Source: an uncultured Spartobacteria bacterium (GTDB lineage: Bacteria > Verrucomicrobiota > Verrucomicrobiia > Chthoniobacterales > Chthoniobacteraceae). From it: DNA of 64,000 nt. Positions within the stretch are counted from its first letter, which is position 1, and every line of letters begins with the position of its first letter. A program made the position numbers and the translations under genes. The notes below the pieces were generated by a model. That model was not told the DNA's origin. It ran no database searches and saw nothing but the letters and a program-made list of their open reading frames with translations. The DNA is taken from NCBI GenBank assembly GCA_903882875.1, contig CAIRYQ010000122.1, forward strand, positions 24,373 to 88,372, read 5' to 3'. Below are positions 45,922 to 55,184 of the stretch, piece after piece.

Positions 45922-46998
45922 ATGAATACTCAACGGCTCATTGACACTGCAAGAGAGTTGGTCGCAGACGACAAGGGTTTGCTTGCAATGGATGAAAGCA
46001 ATCCCACCTGCAACGAGCGATTTGCGCAATTTGGAATTTCGCAGACCGAAGAAGCGCGACGCGCCTACCGGCAGTGGATCGTGACAACTCCAGGTCTCGC
46101 CGACTCGATCAGCGGCGCGATTCTTTATGATGAGACGCTCCGGCAGCATAAGGATGACGGAACTCCCTTTGCCAAAGCTCTCTTGGATGTGGGAATCATT
46201 CCCGGCATCAAGGTAGATTTGGGTGCGAAAGACTTAGCGACCCATGCCGGCGAAAAAATTACCGAGGGCCTGGACGGGTTGCGCGGGCGACTTGCGGAGT
46301 ATGGGGATATGGGTGCCCGTTTTGCCAAGTGGCGCGCAGTAATTGCGATAGGCGAAGGCTTTCCCAGCCGGAGCTGTCTTGAGGCAAACGCTCACGCGCT
46401 GGCGCGTTACGCCGCTTTGTGTCAGGAAGCTGGACTGGTTCCTATCGTCGAGCCGGAAGTGTTGATGACGGGCGATCACCCTTTGGAGCGTTGCCTCAAA
46501 GTCACGGAGGAGACTTTGCGAAACGTTTTCATTCAGTTGAATTGTCAGCGGGTGATGCTGGAAGGGATGCTGCTTAAACCCAACATGGTTGTTCCGGGAC
46601 TGACCTGCCTGGAGCAAAAAACCGCCGATGATGTGGCCGACACCACTGTGAAGTGCCTCTTGCGAAATGTGCCCGCCGCGGTTCCCGGGGTCGCGTTCCT
46701 ATCCGGTGGCCAATCCGGCGAGTTAGCTTCTGAACGTCTGAATGCCATGAATGTTCGATTCAGAGGCCGGTTACCTTGGGCGCTGACGTTCTCATTTGCC
46801 CGAGCCATCCAGCAGCCGGCTTTGGAGATTTGGCGTGGTCAGGAGGCCAACGTTTCGCTTGCGCAGCATGCTCTTTCTTATCGGGCGAAATGTAATAGGA
46901 TGGCGCGTCGCGGTGAATACCCTGCCGCGATGCAGGGGAATAGCACTGAGAGTGCTTCGCGGAGTGACTCATCGTCCAATTTGGTCACGATTAAGTAG
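45922..46998 (+). CDS. Class I fructose-bisphosphate aldolase, copy 1
   Basis: Cleaves fructose 1,6-bisphosphate to two triose phosphates through a Schiff base. The 358-residue protein has the class I features: LLAMDESNPTCNERF, GIIPGIKVDLGAK, ARFAKWRAVI, LVPIVEPEVL, the Schiff-base Lys in MLLKPNMVVPG, and PGVAFLSGGQS. The C-terminus is long and Ser-rich (ESASRSDSSSN). A second copy lies at 55185 in the same island. With phosphoketolase and RpiB it supports sugar-phosphate breakdown. Metal-independent class I enzymes are rare beside class II in many bacteria, consistent with acquisition. Confidence 0.93.
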   Translation: MNTQRLIDTARELVADDKGLLAMDESNPTCNERFAQFGISQTEEARRAYRQWIVTTPGLADSISGAILYDETLRQHKDDGTPFAKALLDVGIIPGIKVDLGAKDLATHAGEKITEGLDGLRGRLAEYGDMGARFAKWRAVIAIGEGFPSRSCLEANAHALARYAALCQEAGLVPIVEPEVLMTGDHPLERCLKVTEETLRNVFIQLNCQRVMLEGMLLKPNMVVPGLTCLEQKTADDVADTTVKCLLRNVPAAVPGVAFLSGGQSGELASERLNAMNVRFRGRLPWALTFSFARAIQQPALEIWRGQEANVSLAQHALSYRAKCNRMARRGEYPAAMQGNSTESASRSDSSSNLVTIK

Positions 46999-47183
46999 AA
47001 GGACGAGACAATGCATCTCTACCGCAGACAGAATGCTGATACCATGAATCAGATTCTTTTCGAGCTAGAGACGACCGGATTGGCGGGAGCCCCGATATTC
47101 AGGTGGAGGATGCCCTGCATTTCACTGGCCTTCAGAGAACGTAGTGACTCACAGGCATCTCTCACCGACCGCAATCATTTCCC

Positions 47184-47588
47184 ATGAAAACAAACCCATT
47201 GAAGCAAGGTGCATTGACCGAAAATTCCGCCGGCATCGGCACGGTGACTCCGGAGATGGTGCGGGAGCGGGCAGTGGAACTGGCGCTCATCAATGGCCAT
47301 TCGACGCAGGAGATTTCTACGTCCGATTGGGAGCAGGCCAAACGGGAATTGACCGGCGAACCGGAAATGGATCCGGAACAGGCAGTCTTGGAATCAGCTC
47401 CCGAATCCGAACGATGGGATCCGGTGGCCGGCTCCATCGGACACAAAGTGCAGGAGTCTTTCAGCGAAGATGAGGACGACGATGGGCGAAGCGACAGCGC
47501 GCAGCTCGTCCAGCAGGGCATTGATGAGGCGGAGCACGATCAGATGCTTCAAGCCGCCAAAGCCCAGGCGCTGGAGGATAAGAAGTGA
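47184..47588 (+). CDS. DUF2934-like acidic small protein
   Basis: A 134-residue acidic protein. Residues about 20-60 (EMVRERAVELALINGHS, SDWEQAKRELTGEP) resemble DUF2934, a short helical motif R-x-RA-x-x-LW-x-x-G...DW-x-x-AE-x-x-L found in stress-island genes. The remainder is rich in Glu and Asp (SFSEDEDDDGRSDS) and helical at the end. It sits 24 bp before grpE and is probably in the chaperone operon. The 185 bp before it (46999-47183) hold only a short unsupported frame. Function unknown. Confidence 0.65.
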   Translation: MKTNPLKQGALTENSAGIGTVTPEMVRERAVELALINGHSTQEISTSDWEQAKRELTGEPEMDPEQAVLESAPESERWDPVAGSIGHKVQESFSEDEDDDGRSDSAQLVQQGIDEAEHDQMLQAAKAQALEDKK

Positions 47589-47612
47589 AGGCAACAACGG
47601 CTGAGGCATCCG

Positions 47613-48137
47613 ATGAATGAAACACAGAGCGCGTCCACGTCAGTCCCCGATTCTGCGGCGATCGACCCAGCCGAGCTGCTGAAGACGCTGGCCGCGCAGA
47701 AGGACGATTACCTGCGTCTTGCCGCCGACTTCGATAATTTCAGAAAGCGCACCCGGCGCGATTCCGAGCAGCAGGCTGCGGCGGAAAAGGAATCCTTCAT
47801 CCGCGAACTCCTGCCCATTCTCGACAACCTCGAACGCGCCCTTGCCTGCGAGCAATCCACTTCGTCCGCGCAATTGCATCAAGGTGTCCAGATGACGCTT
47901 CAGCAGTTGGGCCGATTGCTCGATGAGCACGGCATAGAACCCACTGCGGACATTGGAATGACTTTCGATCCCCACCGGCACGAGGCCCTTTCTGTGGGGC
48001 ACGACGCGAGGCAGCCCGATCATAGCGTCCTCGAAGTCATCCAGCGCGGTTACCGCTGTGGCGACAAAGTGCTTCGTCCGGCCAAGGTCATTGTGAATGA
48101 TTGGGATCACTCCCCCGGAGGCGTCCGTGCCCGTTGA
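47613..48137 (+). CDS. grpE: Nucleotide exchange factor GrpE
   Basis: Releases ADP from DnaK. 174 residues, with the long N-terminal helix [21 protein letters not shown], then [19 protein letters not shown], a four-helix dimer region ([20 protein letters not shown]), and the beta-wing end [37 protein letters not shown]. All are standard. The usual genome would also have another grpE near dnaK; this copy pairs with a CbpA-type DnaJ whose start lies inside its 3' end, so this is an island-specific chaperone set. Confidence 0.93.
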   Translation: MNETQSASTSVPDSAAIDPAELLKTLAAQKDDYLRLAADFDNFRKRTRRDSEQQAAAEKESFIRELLPILDNLERALACEQSTSSAQLHQGVQMTLQQLGRLLDEHGIEPTADIGMTFDPHRHEALSVGHDARQPDHSVLEVIQRGYRCGDKVLRPAKVIVNDWDHSPGGVRAR

Positions 48138-49095
48138 CTTCAAGGACTACTATGACGTTCTCGGTGTGCCCCGGAACGCGAGCGGCGGTGCAATCAAAAA
48201 GGCCTTCCGCAAGCTCGCGCGCGAATATCATCCCGATGTCGCCAAAGACAAAAAGGCTGCCGAGGAGAAATTCAAGGAACTCAACGAGGCCAACGAAGTT
48301 CTCAGCGATCCGGAGAAGCGGCGGAATTACGATGAATTGGGCGCCAACTGGAATCACCCCAAGCGGCGGGCGGCGCAGCCGCAGGGTGGATATGGCGGAG
48401 GTGCCGAAGACGGTTCTGAATTTCATTTCGGCGGCACGGGCTTCAGCGATTTCTTCGAGCAGTTCTTCGGCGGTCGCAATCGCACCGGCGGTGCCGGCCA
48501 AAGAGGGGAGAACGGCTCGAGCGGCGGGGACTTCCCCCAACGCGGTCAGGACATCGAGGTCGACATTTTAGTGACACTCAACGAAGTTCTGCACGGGGCG
48601 ACACGCACGATCCAATTCCAGCGGACCGATCTGCGCACCGGGCAATCGTCCACGCAGACCTTGCGGGTGAAAATCCCAATCGGCGTGCATGAGGGGCAGA
48701 GAATCCGACTTGCGGGCAACGGACACGATGGCATCGGCGGAGGCGATCCGGGGCACCTGTATTTGCGCGTCATATTGGCGAAGCATCCCGACTTTCGCGT
48801 GCGCGATGCCAACCTGTATTTCAACCTCGATTTGTCCCCGTGGGAAGCGGCGCTTGGTGCCACGATTGAAATTCCCACGCTCGATGGAAAGGCGTCCTTG
48901 AAAGTTCCAGCAGGCACTGCGGCTGAGCGGGAATTCCGTTTGCGCGGGAAAGGCCTGCCCACGGGTGATGGAACGCACGGCGATCTGCATGCGGTCGTGC
49001 ATATCCAGATTCCCGCGGAACTGACGCCCGAGGAGAAAATCTTGTGGGAGCAGTTGGCCGCAGGCTCCGCGTTTAAGCCGAGGAACAGCTTATGA
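48097..49095 (+). CDS. cbpA: DnaJ-family co-chaperone, CbpA type (no zinc finger)
   Basis: Stimulates DnaK ATPase and presents substrates. The J domain ([15 protein letters not shown]...[11 protein letters not shown], with the HPD motif) spans about 14-80; then a Gly-rich stretch ([20 protein letters not shown]) and two substrate-binding domains ([10 protein letters not shown]... and [25 protein letters not shown]) follow. There are no CxxCxGxG zinc motifs, so it is CbpA-like. The start is either ATG 48097 or GTG 48127 (VPVDFKDYY, closer to the family); both overlap grpE (41 or 11 bp). Its end overlaps the cbpM-like gene by 4 bp. Confidence 0.92.
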   Translation: MIGITPPEASVPVDFKDYYDVLGVPRNASGGAIKKAFRKLAREYHPDVAKDKKAAEEKFKELNEANEVLSDPEKRRNYDELGANWNHPKRRAAQPQGGYGGGAEDGSEFHFGGTGFSDFFEQFFGGRNRTGGAGQRGENGSSGGDFPQRGQDIEVDILVTLNEVLHGATRTIQFQRTDLRTGQSSTQTLRVKIPIGVHEGQRIRLAGNGHDGIGGGDPGHLYLRVILAKHPDFRVRDANLYFNLDLSPWEAALGATIEIPTLDGKASLKVPAGTAAEREFRLRGKGLPTGDGTHGDLHAVVHIQIPAELTPEEKILWEQLAAGSAFKPRNSL

Positions 49096-49430
49096 GCAAT
49101 CGATGCGGCCCGGAAATCCCGACTGCCCTTGCGCTGGAGCTGTTCCAGCCGAGTCCAGCCTCGCTCTACACCCTCGATGCGATCGCTCATCTCTCCGGCG
49201 TCCCGCGCCGCTCCATTTTAATCTTTTGCCGCAATGGTTTTTTGCGCCCCGTCTTTCTGCCTCCGTATGGCGTCATGGCATTCGCCGAGGAGGCGATCTA
49301 CACCGTTCGGCGAATCGAGGACTTTCGGGCAACTCATGGAAACAGCGTAGCTTGGCTCAAGACCTTATTTTCCCTGCTGGATGAGGTTGAACGCTTGCGC
49401 GCCGAGGTGCGCTTCATCAGGACCCGCTGA
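49092..49430 (+). CDS. cbpM: CbpM-like chaperone modulator (MerR-like HTH)
   Basis: A 112-residue protein that starts within the stop of the DnaJ gene (ATGA). The central [29 protein letters not shown] is a MerR-like helix-turn-helix as in CbpM, which binds the J domain of CbpA and blocks its action. [20 protein letters not shown] continues the fold, and [16 protein letters not shown] forms a C-terminal coiled coil. Direct adjacency to CbpA is the classical arrangement. DNA binding is not expected. The 221 bp after it (49431-49651) hold no gene. Confidence 0.85.
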   Translation: MSNRCGPEIPTALALELFQPSPASLYTLDAIAHLSGVPRRSILIFCRNGFLRPVFLPPYGVMAFAEEAIYTVRRIEDFRATHGNSVAWLKTLFSLLDEVERLRAEVRFIRTR

Positions 49431-49651
49431 ACATGGGACGGACCTCAATAGTTCGCGTTGCGCATTCGATGCTCACCGCTCTTTCTCGGAGCGCAGCGGA
49501 AGGTCGGAAAAAAGATTTGAAAATATCCGACCGGATACAACCCGGAGCTGAGGGAGGCCCGATACTCATGCGAGATCACGATTCTCGCGGGCATGCCTTC
49601 ATCTTTTGAAATCCTCACAGCGGTGGAAACAAACAACAAGAACCACTATTT

Positions 49652-50380
49652 ATGTTACAAAGCGTTAAGTCACTATACGGGAAATACCTCGGCACGTCGG
49701 ATGGTGAAATCGGCCATATCCGCGACTTCTATTTTGACGATCAACACTGGGCTGTCCGGTACGTCGTTGTGGACACAGGATCATGGCTGGCGGAGCGGCT
49801 TGTCCTCCTCTCCCCGCATGCTTTCGGCAGCCTTTACCAGGATGGCGACAGCCTTCTGGTCAACCTGACGCGCAAGCAAATTGAAAACAGTCCTTCAATT
49901 GACTTGCACAAGCCGGTCTCACGGCACTTTGAAGAGGAGTATTATCGTTACTACGGATGGCCGTCCTATTGGGAGGGAGAAGGCATCTGGGGCGTGGGTG
50001 GCTCGCCCAACGTTCAGCCACCGCTGCCTATCCTGAATGAGCAAGCGTTCCAAGGGAGCAAACCTCGCAATGACGGCGATTCTCATCTCCGAAGCACCAA
50101 GACGGTTACCGGTTACCACATCAAAACGCACGAAGGAGCCATCGGTCACGTCACCGATTTCATCATGGACGACAAGAGTTGGGTTTTCCGTCACTTGGTC
50201 GTTGAGACCGGTCATTGGTATGCCGGCAAGGAAATCGCGATTTCTCCGAAACGAGTCGAACGCATCAGTTACGAGGAATCCAAGGTGTTCGTAAATGTGA
50301 CGAAAGAGGCTATTCAGGGTGCAGAGGAATACGCAATGCCCAGCCCGGCCTATCAAGATTCGCGGAATTTCGACGACTAA
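49652..50380 (+). CDS. Double PRC-barrel domain protein
   Basis: A 242-residue protein with two PRC-barrel domains. The first (about 5-75) has KYLGTSDGEIGHIRDFYFDD and WAVRYVVVDTGSWLAERLVLL, the second (about 150-220) GYHIKTHEGAIGHVTDFIMDD and WVFRHLVVETGHWYAGKEIAI. Between lies a Tyr/Trp-rich linker (YYRYYGWPSYWEGEGIW). Such stand-alone proteins are common in stress islands of environmental bacteria; their ligand is unknown. Downstream are general-stress and BON genes read the same way, so a stress role is inferred from context. Confidence 0.85.
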   Translation: MLQSVKSLYGKYLGTSDGEIGHIRDFYFDDQHWAVRYVVVDTGSWLAERLVLLSPHAFGSLYQDGDSLLVNLTRKQIENSPSIDLHKPVSRHFEEEYYRYYGWPSYWEGEGIWGVGGSPNVQPPLPILNEQAFQGSKPRNDGDSHLRSTKTVTGYHIKTHEGAIGHVTDFIMDDKSWVFRHLVVETGHWYAGKEIAISPKRVERISYEESKVFVNVTKEAIQGAEEYAMPSPAYQDSRNFDD

Positions 50381-50419
50381 ACTCACAGAACAACAAACCA
50401 AACCAAACAAACAACAGAA

Positions 50420-50959
50420 ATGAACGCAACACTAACAGCACCACCGGCGACAAAACACTGCTCCGCCGTAGCCACCTACGCCACCCACGAGTCCGCCGAG
50501 GCCGCCGTCAAGGAACTTCAAAAGTCCGGCTTCGATATGAAGAAGCTCTCGATCGTCGGTCGGGATTACCACACAGACGAGCATGTGGTCGGCTACTACA
50601 ATGTCGGCGACCGGATGAAAGCATGGGGAAAGACAGGTGCCTTCTGGGGAGGGATTTGGGGATGGCTCTTCGGCTCCGCGTTCTTCTTCATTCCAGGCAT
50701 TGGGCCATTGGTCATCGCGGGACCGCTTATCAGTTGGCTGGTCGGTGCGCTCGAAGGCGCAGTCGTGGTCGGCGGCCTGAGCGCGCTTGGGGCGGGCCTC
50801 TGCAGCATCGGCATCCCGAAAAACAGCATCGTGCAATACGAGACCGCGCTGAAGGCCGGCAAGTTCCTCCTCATCGCACACGGCAACCCGGAGGAGATCA
50901 GCCGAGCCAAGGAAATACTCAACGCGACCACGCCGGACACGTTGGAAAACCATCAGTGA
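50420..50959 (+). CDS. General-stress/DUF1269-like membrane-associated protein
   Basis: A 179-residue protein. The N-terminal part (AVATYATHESAEAAVKELQ, FDMKKLSIVGRDYHTDE) and C-terminal part (KNSIVQYETALKAGKFLLIAHG, EEISRAKEIL) form a ferredoxin-like alpha/beta domain as in general stress protein 17M, split by a Gly-rich membrane hairpin (about 68-128, GAFWGGIWGWLFGSAFFFI, GPLVIAGPLISWLVGALEG). This is the usual shape of such proteins in osmotic and heat-stress clusters. It is preceded by an A/C-rich leader without a clear ribosome site. Function is unproven. Confidence 0.75.
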   Translation: MNATLTAPPATKHCSAVATYATHESAEAAVKELQKSGFDMKKLSIVGRDYHTDEHVVGYYNVGDRMKAWGKTGAFWGGIWGWLFGSAFFFIPGIGPLVIAGPLISWLVGALEGAVVVGGLSALGAGLCSIGIPKNSIVQYETALKAGKFLLIAHGNPEEISRAKEILNATTPDTLENHQ

Positions 50960-51013
50960 ACGTCCCAAACAACAATCAGTAAGTAAAAAACAGCAAAACC
51001 AAAACCAAGCAAC

Positions 51014-51697
51014 ATGATAACCACAACGGAAAAAACAGACGCAGAAATCAAGAACGATGTGCTCGCCGAACTCAAATATGAGCCGAGCGTGCTCGTCACC
51101 GACATCGGTGTCCTCGTCAAGGATGGCGCGGTCACGCTTAATGGATACGTCACCAACTATGGTGAAAAATGGGACGCAGTGCGCGCAGCCAAGCGCGTGT
51201 CCGGCGTCAGGGCCATCGCGGATGACATCAATGTGAAGATGTCGGACTCCCTGTGCCGCACCGATGGAGACATCGCTGCCGCAGCAGCGAATCGCATGGA
51301 CTGGATCACTTCGATTCCGAAAGGAACCGTACAGATGACCGTCACTGAAGGCAGGATCCAATTGGAAGGCCAGTTGGAGTGGTGGTATCAGAAGGATGCC
51401 GCCGAAAACGCCGTCCGCTACCTCACGGGCGTCAACGGAGTGACGAACCTGATCACCATCAAACCCAAACTGGCGGCAGAGGATATCAAAACGGCCATCA
51501 CTGAAGCGTTTGGACGCAATGCCGTATTGGACGCCAAGGAAATCCATGTGAGGACTTCCGGAAACAAGGTGACCCTCAGCGGTGAGGTTTGCAACTATGC
51601 GGAACGTGACGAGGCTGAACGTGTCGCGTGGGCCGCTCCGGGAGTGTACTCGGTGGAGAATGAACTCACAGTGGTGTGGTCGCCCGACGAGGATTAA
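51014..51697 (+). CDS. OsmY-like protein with three BON domains
   Basis: A 227-residue protein with three BON repeats, each about 65-70 residues: KNDVLAELKYEPSVLVTDIG...AVTLNGYVTNY, the middle one with GRIQLEGQLEWWYQKDAAEN, and the last AITEAFGRNAVLDAKEIHV...KVTLSGEVCNYAERDEAER. BON domains bind membranes or ligands and occur in OsmY. No signal peptide is visible, so this one seems cytosolic, unlike OsmY. It sits in the stress island after the general-stress gene. Confidence 0.88.
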   Translation: MITTTEKTDAEIKNDVLAELKYEPSVLVTDIGVLVKDGAVTLNGYVTNYGEKWDAVRAAKRVSGVRAIADDINVKMSDSLCRTDGDIAAAAANRMDWITSIPKGTVQMTVTEGRIQLEGQLEWWYQKDAAENAVRYLTGVNGVTNLITIKPKLAAEDIKTAITEAFGRNAVLDAKEIHVRTSGNKVTLSGEVCNYAERDEAERVAWAAPGVYSVENELTVVWSPDED

Positions 51698-51780
51698 CCG
51701 CAGTCCAACCTCACTCACTAACTAGGAATCCGAGTCTTAGCCAAGAGGACTAATCGGTTTCCAAAGTATATCAAAATCCG

Positions 51781-51814
51781 CTCGCAGCGGCAGTTCCGCA
51801 TTTGCTGCTGCGAG
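51781..51814. other. Hairpin after the BON gene
   Basis: CTCGCAGC at 51781-51788 and GCTGCGAG at 51807-51814 form an 8-bp stem (18-nt loop). There is no T tract, so it could be a factor-dependent end or a leader element for the reductase gene at 51865. Confidence 0.45.
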
Positions 51815-51864
51815 TCGGTGATGGATGAGAAAACAAGAGCAGTCGCATTCCAAACAGTCTGTTT

Positions 51865-52869
51865 ATGTCAAAAACTATCAGTCATGAGGTTCGGTTGGCC
51901 TCACGGCCCAAAGGCATTCCCACCGCAGCCGACTTTGCTCTGGCGCAGACTGAACTGGAGTCGCTGCAAGACGGACAGGTTCTGGTCCGCAATCTTTTCA
52001 TATCAGTGGATCCATACATGCGCGGTCGCATGAACGAGGGGAAATCGTATGTCCCTGCTTTTGAGTTAGGCAAGCCGCTTGAAGGCGGTGCGGTCGGTGA
52101 GGTCATTGAGTCGCGCGCCAAGGAATTCAAGCGGGGTGATGCTGTCACTTCCAACTTCGGTTGGCGTGAATGCTTCATTGCTTCACCGAAGGAGCTGCGT
52201 TCGGTCAGCCGCGATGTTCAGTCTCTCTCAGTTTATCTTGGTGCCCTCGGCATGACGGGCATGACTGCGTGGGTCGGGTTACACTTGGCAGAAATCAAAG
52301 CCGGCGAAACCATATTCATCTCAGGAGCGGCTGGCGCAGTGGGAAATGTGGCCGGACAACTGGCGAAATTGCGCAGGTGTCAGGTGATCGGTTCTGCCGG
52401 TTCGGAGGAAAAGGTGTTCTTCCTGCGTGACGAATGCGGATTCGATATCGCGTTTAACTACAAGATGGGTCCTGTCGCCGAGCAACTGAAACTGGAGGCA
52501 CCTGACGGGATTGATGTCTATTTCGATAACGTCGGTGGCGAAACACTTGAGGCGGCGCTATCGTCTCTGCGGGTGCATGGCCGAATCATCGCCTGTGGCG
52601 GTATCTCAGGCTACAACGAGGAAAAACCGCGGCCCGGCCCGGCCAACCTCTTTAACATCACGACCAAACGGTTGACGATGAAAGGGATGATCGTTCGCGA
52701 CTGGCTGGATCGTCAGGAGGACTTTGAAAAGGAAGTGGGCGGCTATCTCCAAGCTGGCAAGTTGATAAACAAGGAGACGGTAGTGGAAGGAATTGATCAG
52801 GCGGTGGGGGCCTTCATTGGACTCTTTGGAGGGAAGAATATCGGCAAGATGGTGGTGAAACTGACCTAG
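51865..52869 (+). CDS. NADP-dependent oxidoreductase, MDR superfamily (CurA/prostaglandin reductase-like)
   Basis: Reduces activated alkenes (enones) with NADPH in the cytosol. The 334-residue protein has the zinc-free MDR layout: LASRPKGIPTAADFALAQ, ISVDPYMRGRMNEGKSYVPAF, GALGMTGMTAWVGL, the nucleotide motif FISGAAGAVGNVAGQLAKL, and DVYFDNVGGETLEAAL then GRIIACGGISGYN, all typical of the LTB4DH/CurA branch. It belongs with the flavin reductases that follow (OYE and nitroreductase), a set that could detoxify reactive electrophiles. Confidence 0.9.
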   Translation: MSKTISHEVRLASRPKGIPTAADFALAQTELESLQDGQVLVRNLFISVDPYMRGRMNEGKSYVPAFELGKPLEGGAVGEVIESRAKEFKRGDAVTSNFGWRECFIASPKELRSVSRDVQSLSVYLGALGMTGMTAWVGLHLAEIKAGETIFISGAAGAVGNVAGQLAKLRRCQVIGSAGSEEKVFFLRDECGFDIAFNYKMGPVAEQLKLEAPDGIDVYFDNVGGETLEAALSSLRVHGRIIACGGISGYNEEKPRPGPANLFNITTKRLTMKGMIVRDWLDRQEDFEKEVGGYLQAGKLINKETVVEGIDQAVGAFIGLFGGKNIGKMVVKLT

Positions 52870-52892
52870 CGGAGCGCCTTTCACTCAAAAAT

Positions 52893-53321
52893 ATGAACAA
52901 CAAAAGACCAAACGCAGGCGTGTGGATCGATCATCGGGAAGCCATCATCGTAGTGCCGACTGAAACCGGAGAAGAAACGAAGCACATCCAATCAAAAGTG
53001 GAAAAGCAACTCAGGCGCTCGGGCGAACCTGATCATGGTCCCTTTGAAGCACAGGAGGTTCCGGCAGATGATTCGCGAGAGAGGGAATACACGGGTCATC
53101 TTGCGCGCTATTACGACGAAATCGTTTCATATCTTCGTAAGGCCGGAGACATTCTGATCCTTGGTCCAGGGGAGGCGAAGGGCGAACTGCAAAAGCGATT
53201 GGAGAAGCGCCCGGACGACAAGCACACTATCGTGCTGGAAACCGCGGACAAGATGACTGAGCCACAGCTTGTGGCACTGGTTCGCCATCGTTTTCACCGC
53301 GACCCGGCACGGCTCCCTTGA
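52893..53321 (+). CDS. eRF1/Pelota domain-like small protein, function unknown
   Basis: A 142-residue protein: AGVWIDHREAIIVVPTETGEE opens like an actin-like or eRF1-type beta sheet, then HLARYYDEIVSYLRKAGDILILGPGEAKGELQKRLEK and HTIVLETADKMTEPQLVALVRHRF. The GPGEAKGEL loop and the (R)-x-YYDE-x-V helix match a family often labelled translational-machinery or bacterial eRF1-like protein in stress islands. It has no GGQ peptide-release motif. A ribosome-linked role is only possible by fold similarity. It is 23 bp from the reductase gene. Confidence 0.6.
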   Translation: MNNKRPNAGVWIDHREAIIVVPTETGEETKHIQSKVEKQLRRSGEPDHGPFEAQEVPADDSREREYTGHLARYYDEIVSYLRKAGDILILGPGEAKGELQKRLEKRPDDKHTIVLETADKMTEPQLVALVRHRFHRDPARLP

Positions 53322-53342
53322 AGCCAAGGGTGGGAAAATATC

Positions 53343-54443
53343 ATGAATGCCCAGCTACTCTTTCAGCCATTCAGGTTGAAGTCCCTTGCGCTGAAGAACC
53401 GGATCGTCATGGCCCCCATGACGCGCTCGTTTTCTCCCGGCGGAGTGCCGACTTCGGCTGTGGCGGACTACTATGCTCGCCGCTCCGAGGGAGAAGTCGG
53501 ACTGATCGTGTCCGAAGGCACGGTGGTCAACCGCCCGGCGTCTTCCAACGATCCGAACATCCCGCATTTTTATGGCGAGAAATCACTCGGTGGATGGAAG
53601 GCTGTGATTGAAAAGGTGCATGCCGCCGGTGGCGTCATGGCCCCGCAGCTCTGGCACATGGGCGTGGTGGCTCCCAAGAATTCCGGTTGGCTGCCACCCG
53701 CGCAGTTTGAGGGGCCTTCGGGCTATGTCGCTCCCGGCAAGATCGGAGGCATCGCGATGACGGATCGGGACATTGCCGAAACCATCCGGGCGTTTGCGCA
53801 GGCGGCATCGGATGCCAAAGCGCTCGGTTTTGATGCGGTCGAAATTCACGGCGCGCATGGCTACTTGATCGATCAATTCTTTTGGCACCCGACCAATCAA
53901 CGCACCGATCGATACGGCGGACAGACTTTGTCGGAGCGCTCCCGATTCGCTGAAGAATTGATTCGGGCCGTTCGCCACGCTGTCGGCCCTGAATTCGTAA
54001 TCAGTCTTCGAGTCTCGCAGTGGAAGCAGCAAGATTACGCGGCAAAGCTCGCGACGACGCCACAAGAGATGGAGGCTTGGCTCCTTCCCTTGGCAGCGGC
54101 GGGCGTGGACATCTTCCATTGCTCGCAACGCCGGTTCTGGGATGCCGAGTTCAGTGGTTCGGATTTGAACTTTGCCGGCTGGGCGAAAAAGCTGACGGGC
54201 AAAGCCAGCATCACGGTCGGCTCCATCGGGCTTTCCGGAGACTTTCTGGCAGCCTTCCGGGGAGACGGCTCGGTACCCAGCTCATTGGATGAACTCCGCC
54301 GCCGCCTAGATAGGGGAGACTTCGACTTGGTCGCCGTAGGTCGCGTCTTGCTCTCGGATGCGGAGTGGACTCGAAAGATTCACGAAGGGCGCTCCTCCGA
54401 ATTGATCGGCTTTAGCAAGGAGGCGCTCGCCACCCTGGCCTGA
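53343..54443 (+). CDS. Old Yellow Enzyme family NADH:flavin oxidoreductase
   Basis: A 366-residue FMN TIM-barrel ene-reductase acting on alpha,beta-unsaturated carbonyls, nitroesters or related compounds. The motifs are LFQPFRLKSLALKNRIVMAPMTRS, APQLWHMGVV, FDAVEIHGAHGYLIDQFFWHPTNQRTDRYGG (substrate-binding residues) and FDLVAVGRVLLSDAEW near the C-terminus. It follows the eRF1-like gene by 21 bp, so it is in the same transcript. Substrate not deducible. Confidence 0.93.
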   Translation: MNAQLLFQPFRLKSLALKNRIVMAPMTRSFSPGGVPTSAVADYYARRSEGEVGLIVSEGTVVNRPASSNDPNIPHFYGEKSLGGWKAVIEKVHAAGGVMAPQLWHMGVVAPKNSGWLPPAQFEGPSGYVAPGKIGGIAMTDRDIAETIRAFAQAASDAKALGFDAVEIHGAHGYLIDQFFWHPTNQRTDRYGGQTLSERSRFAEELIRAVRHAVGPEFVISLRVSQWKQQDYAAKLATTPQEMEAWLLPLAAAGVDIFHCSQRRFWDAEFSGSDLNFAGWAKKLTGKASITVGSIGLSGDFLAAFRGDGSVPSSLDELRRRLDRGDFDLVAVGRVLLSDAEWTRKIHEGRSSELIGFSKEALATLA

Positions 54444-54480
54444 TTTTCAACACGCAATCACAAACAACACAAAGTCACTC

Positions 54481-55098
54481 ATGCCAAACACTATGACCGA
54501 TCTACTGCCCCCCATCCAATCTAACCCTACCATGAGTGCGATGGATGCCATTCACCAACGTCGTTCGGTGCGCAACTACGAGCAGCAATCCATCGGTAAA
54601 GTCACCGTCAACGCGCTGCTCAATGCTGCTGTGCTCGCACCCACCGCCATGCACCAGGAGCCGTGGTCGTTTGTCGTCATCCAAGACAAAAGCGTGCTGG
54701 ATCGCTTGTCAGACAGCACCAAAAACATGATCCGTGACGAGGTAAAGGGATCGGCCTCTTCATCGGCGAAGCAGACGCTTCATCATGTGGCCAATCCAGA
54801 ATTCCACGTTTTCTACAACGCAGGTACGCTCATCATCATCTGTGGCAACCACACAGGACCGTTTGTGGAAGCCGACTGCTGGCTAGCGGCAGAGAACCTG
54901 ATGCTAGCGGCGTGCGCGAAAGGCTTGGGAACTTGCGTCATCGGTTTTGCCGTGGAGGCACTCAATACTGCGGAGTGGAAGGCTGAGTTGAATATCCCGA
55001 AAGAAATGACCGTCATCGCACCTATCATCGTCGGCGTGCCTGCCAGTGATACGGCGGCGACATCGCGCAAGCCACCGGAAATTCTCTTGTGGAAGTAA
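54481..55098 (+). CDS. Nitroreductase family flavoprotein
   Basis: A 205-residue FMN-binding protein: AIHQRRSVRNYEQQ is the N-terminal flavin-phosphate motif, then LLNAAVLAPTAMHQEPWSFVVIQD, and GLGTCVIGFAVEAL near residue 145 forms the second FMN contact. Such enzymes reduce quinones, nitroaromatics or flavins with NAD(P)H. Starts at 54481, 54493 or 54532 are all possible; the conserved part begins after MSAMDAIHQRRS, so the first residues are uncertain. It lies 37 bp after the OYE gene. Confidence 0.88.
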   Translation: MPNTMTDLLPPIQSNPTMSAMDAIHQRRSVRNYEQQSIGKVTVNALLNAAVLAPTAMHQEPWSFVVIQDKSVLDRLSDSTKNMIRDEVKGSASSSAKQTLHHVANPEFHVFYNAGTLIIICGNHTGPFVEADCWLAAENLMLAACAKGLGTCVIGFAVEALNTAEWKAELNIPKEMTVIAPIIVGVPASDTAATSRKPPEILLWK

Positions 55099-55184
55099 TG
55101 CTCTGGCAAAGAAGACCTCATTGCCCTTGGCCAAAGTTTACCAACTCATCGAGCCAGAACCAGTGATCATGGTCACTACTCACA

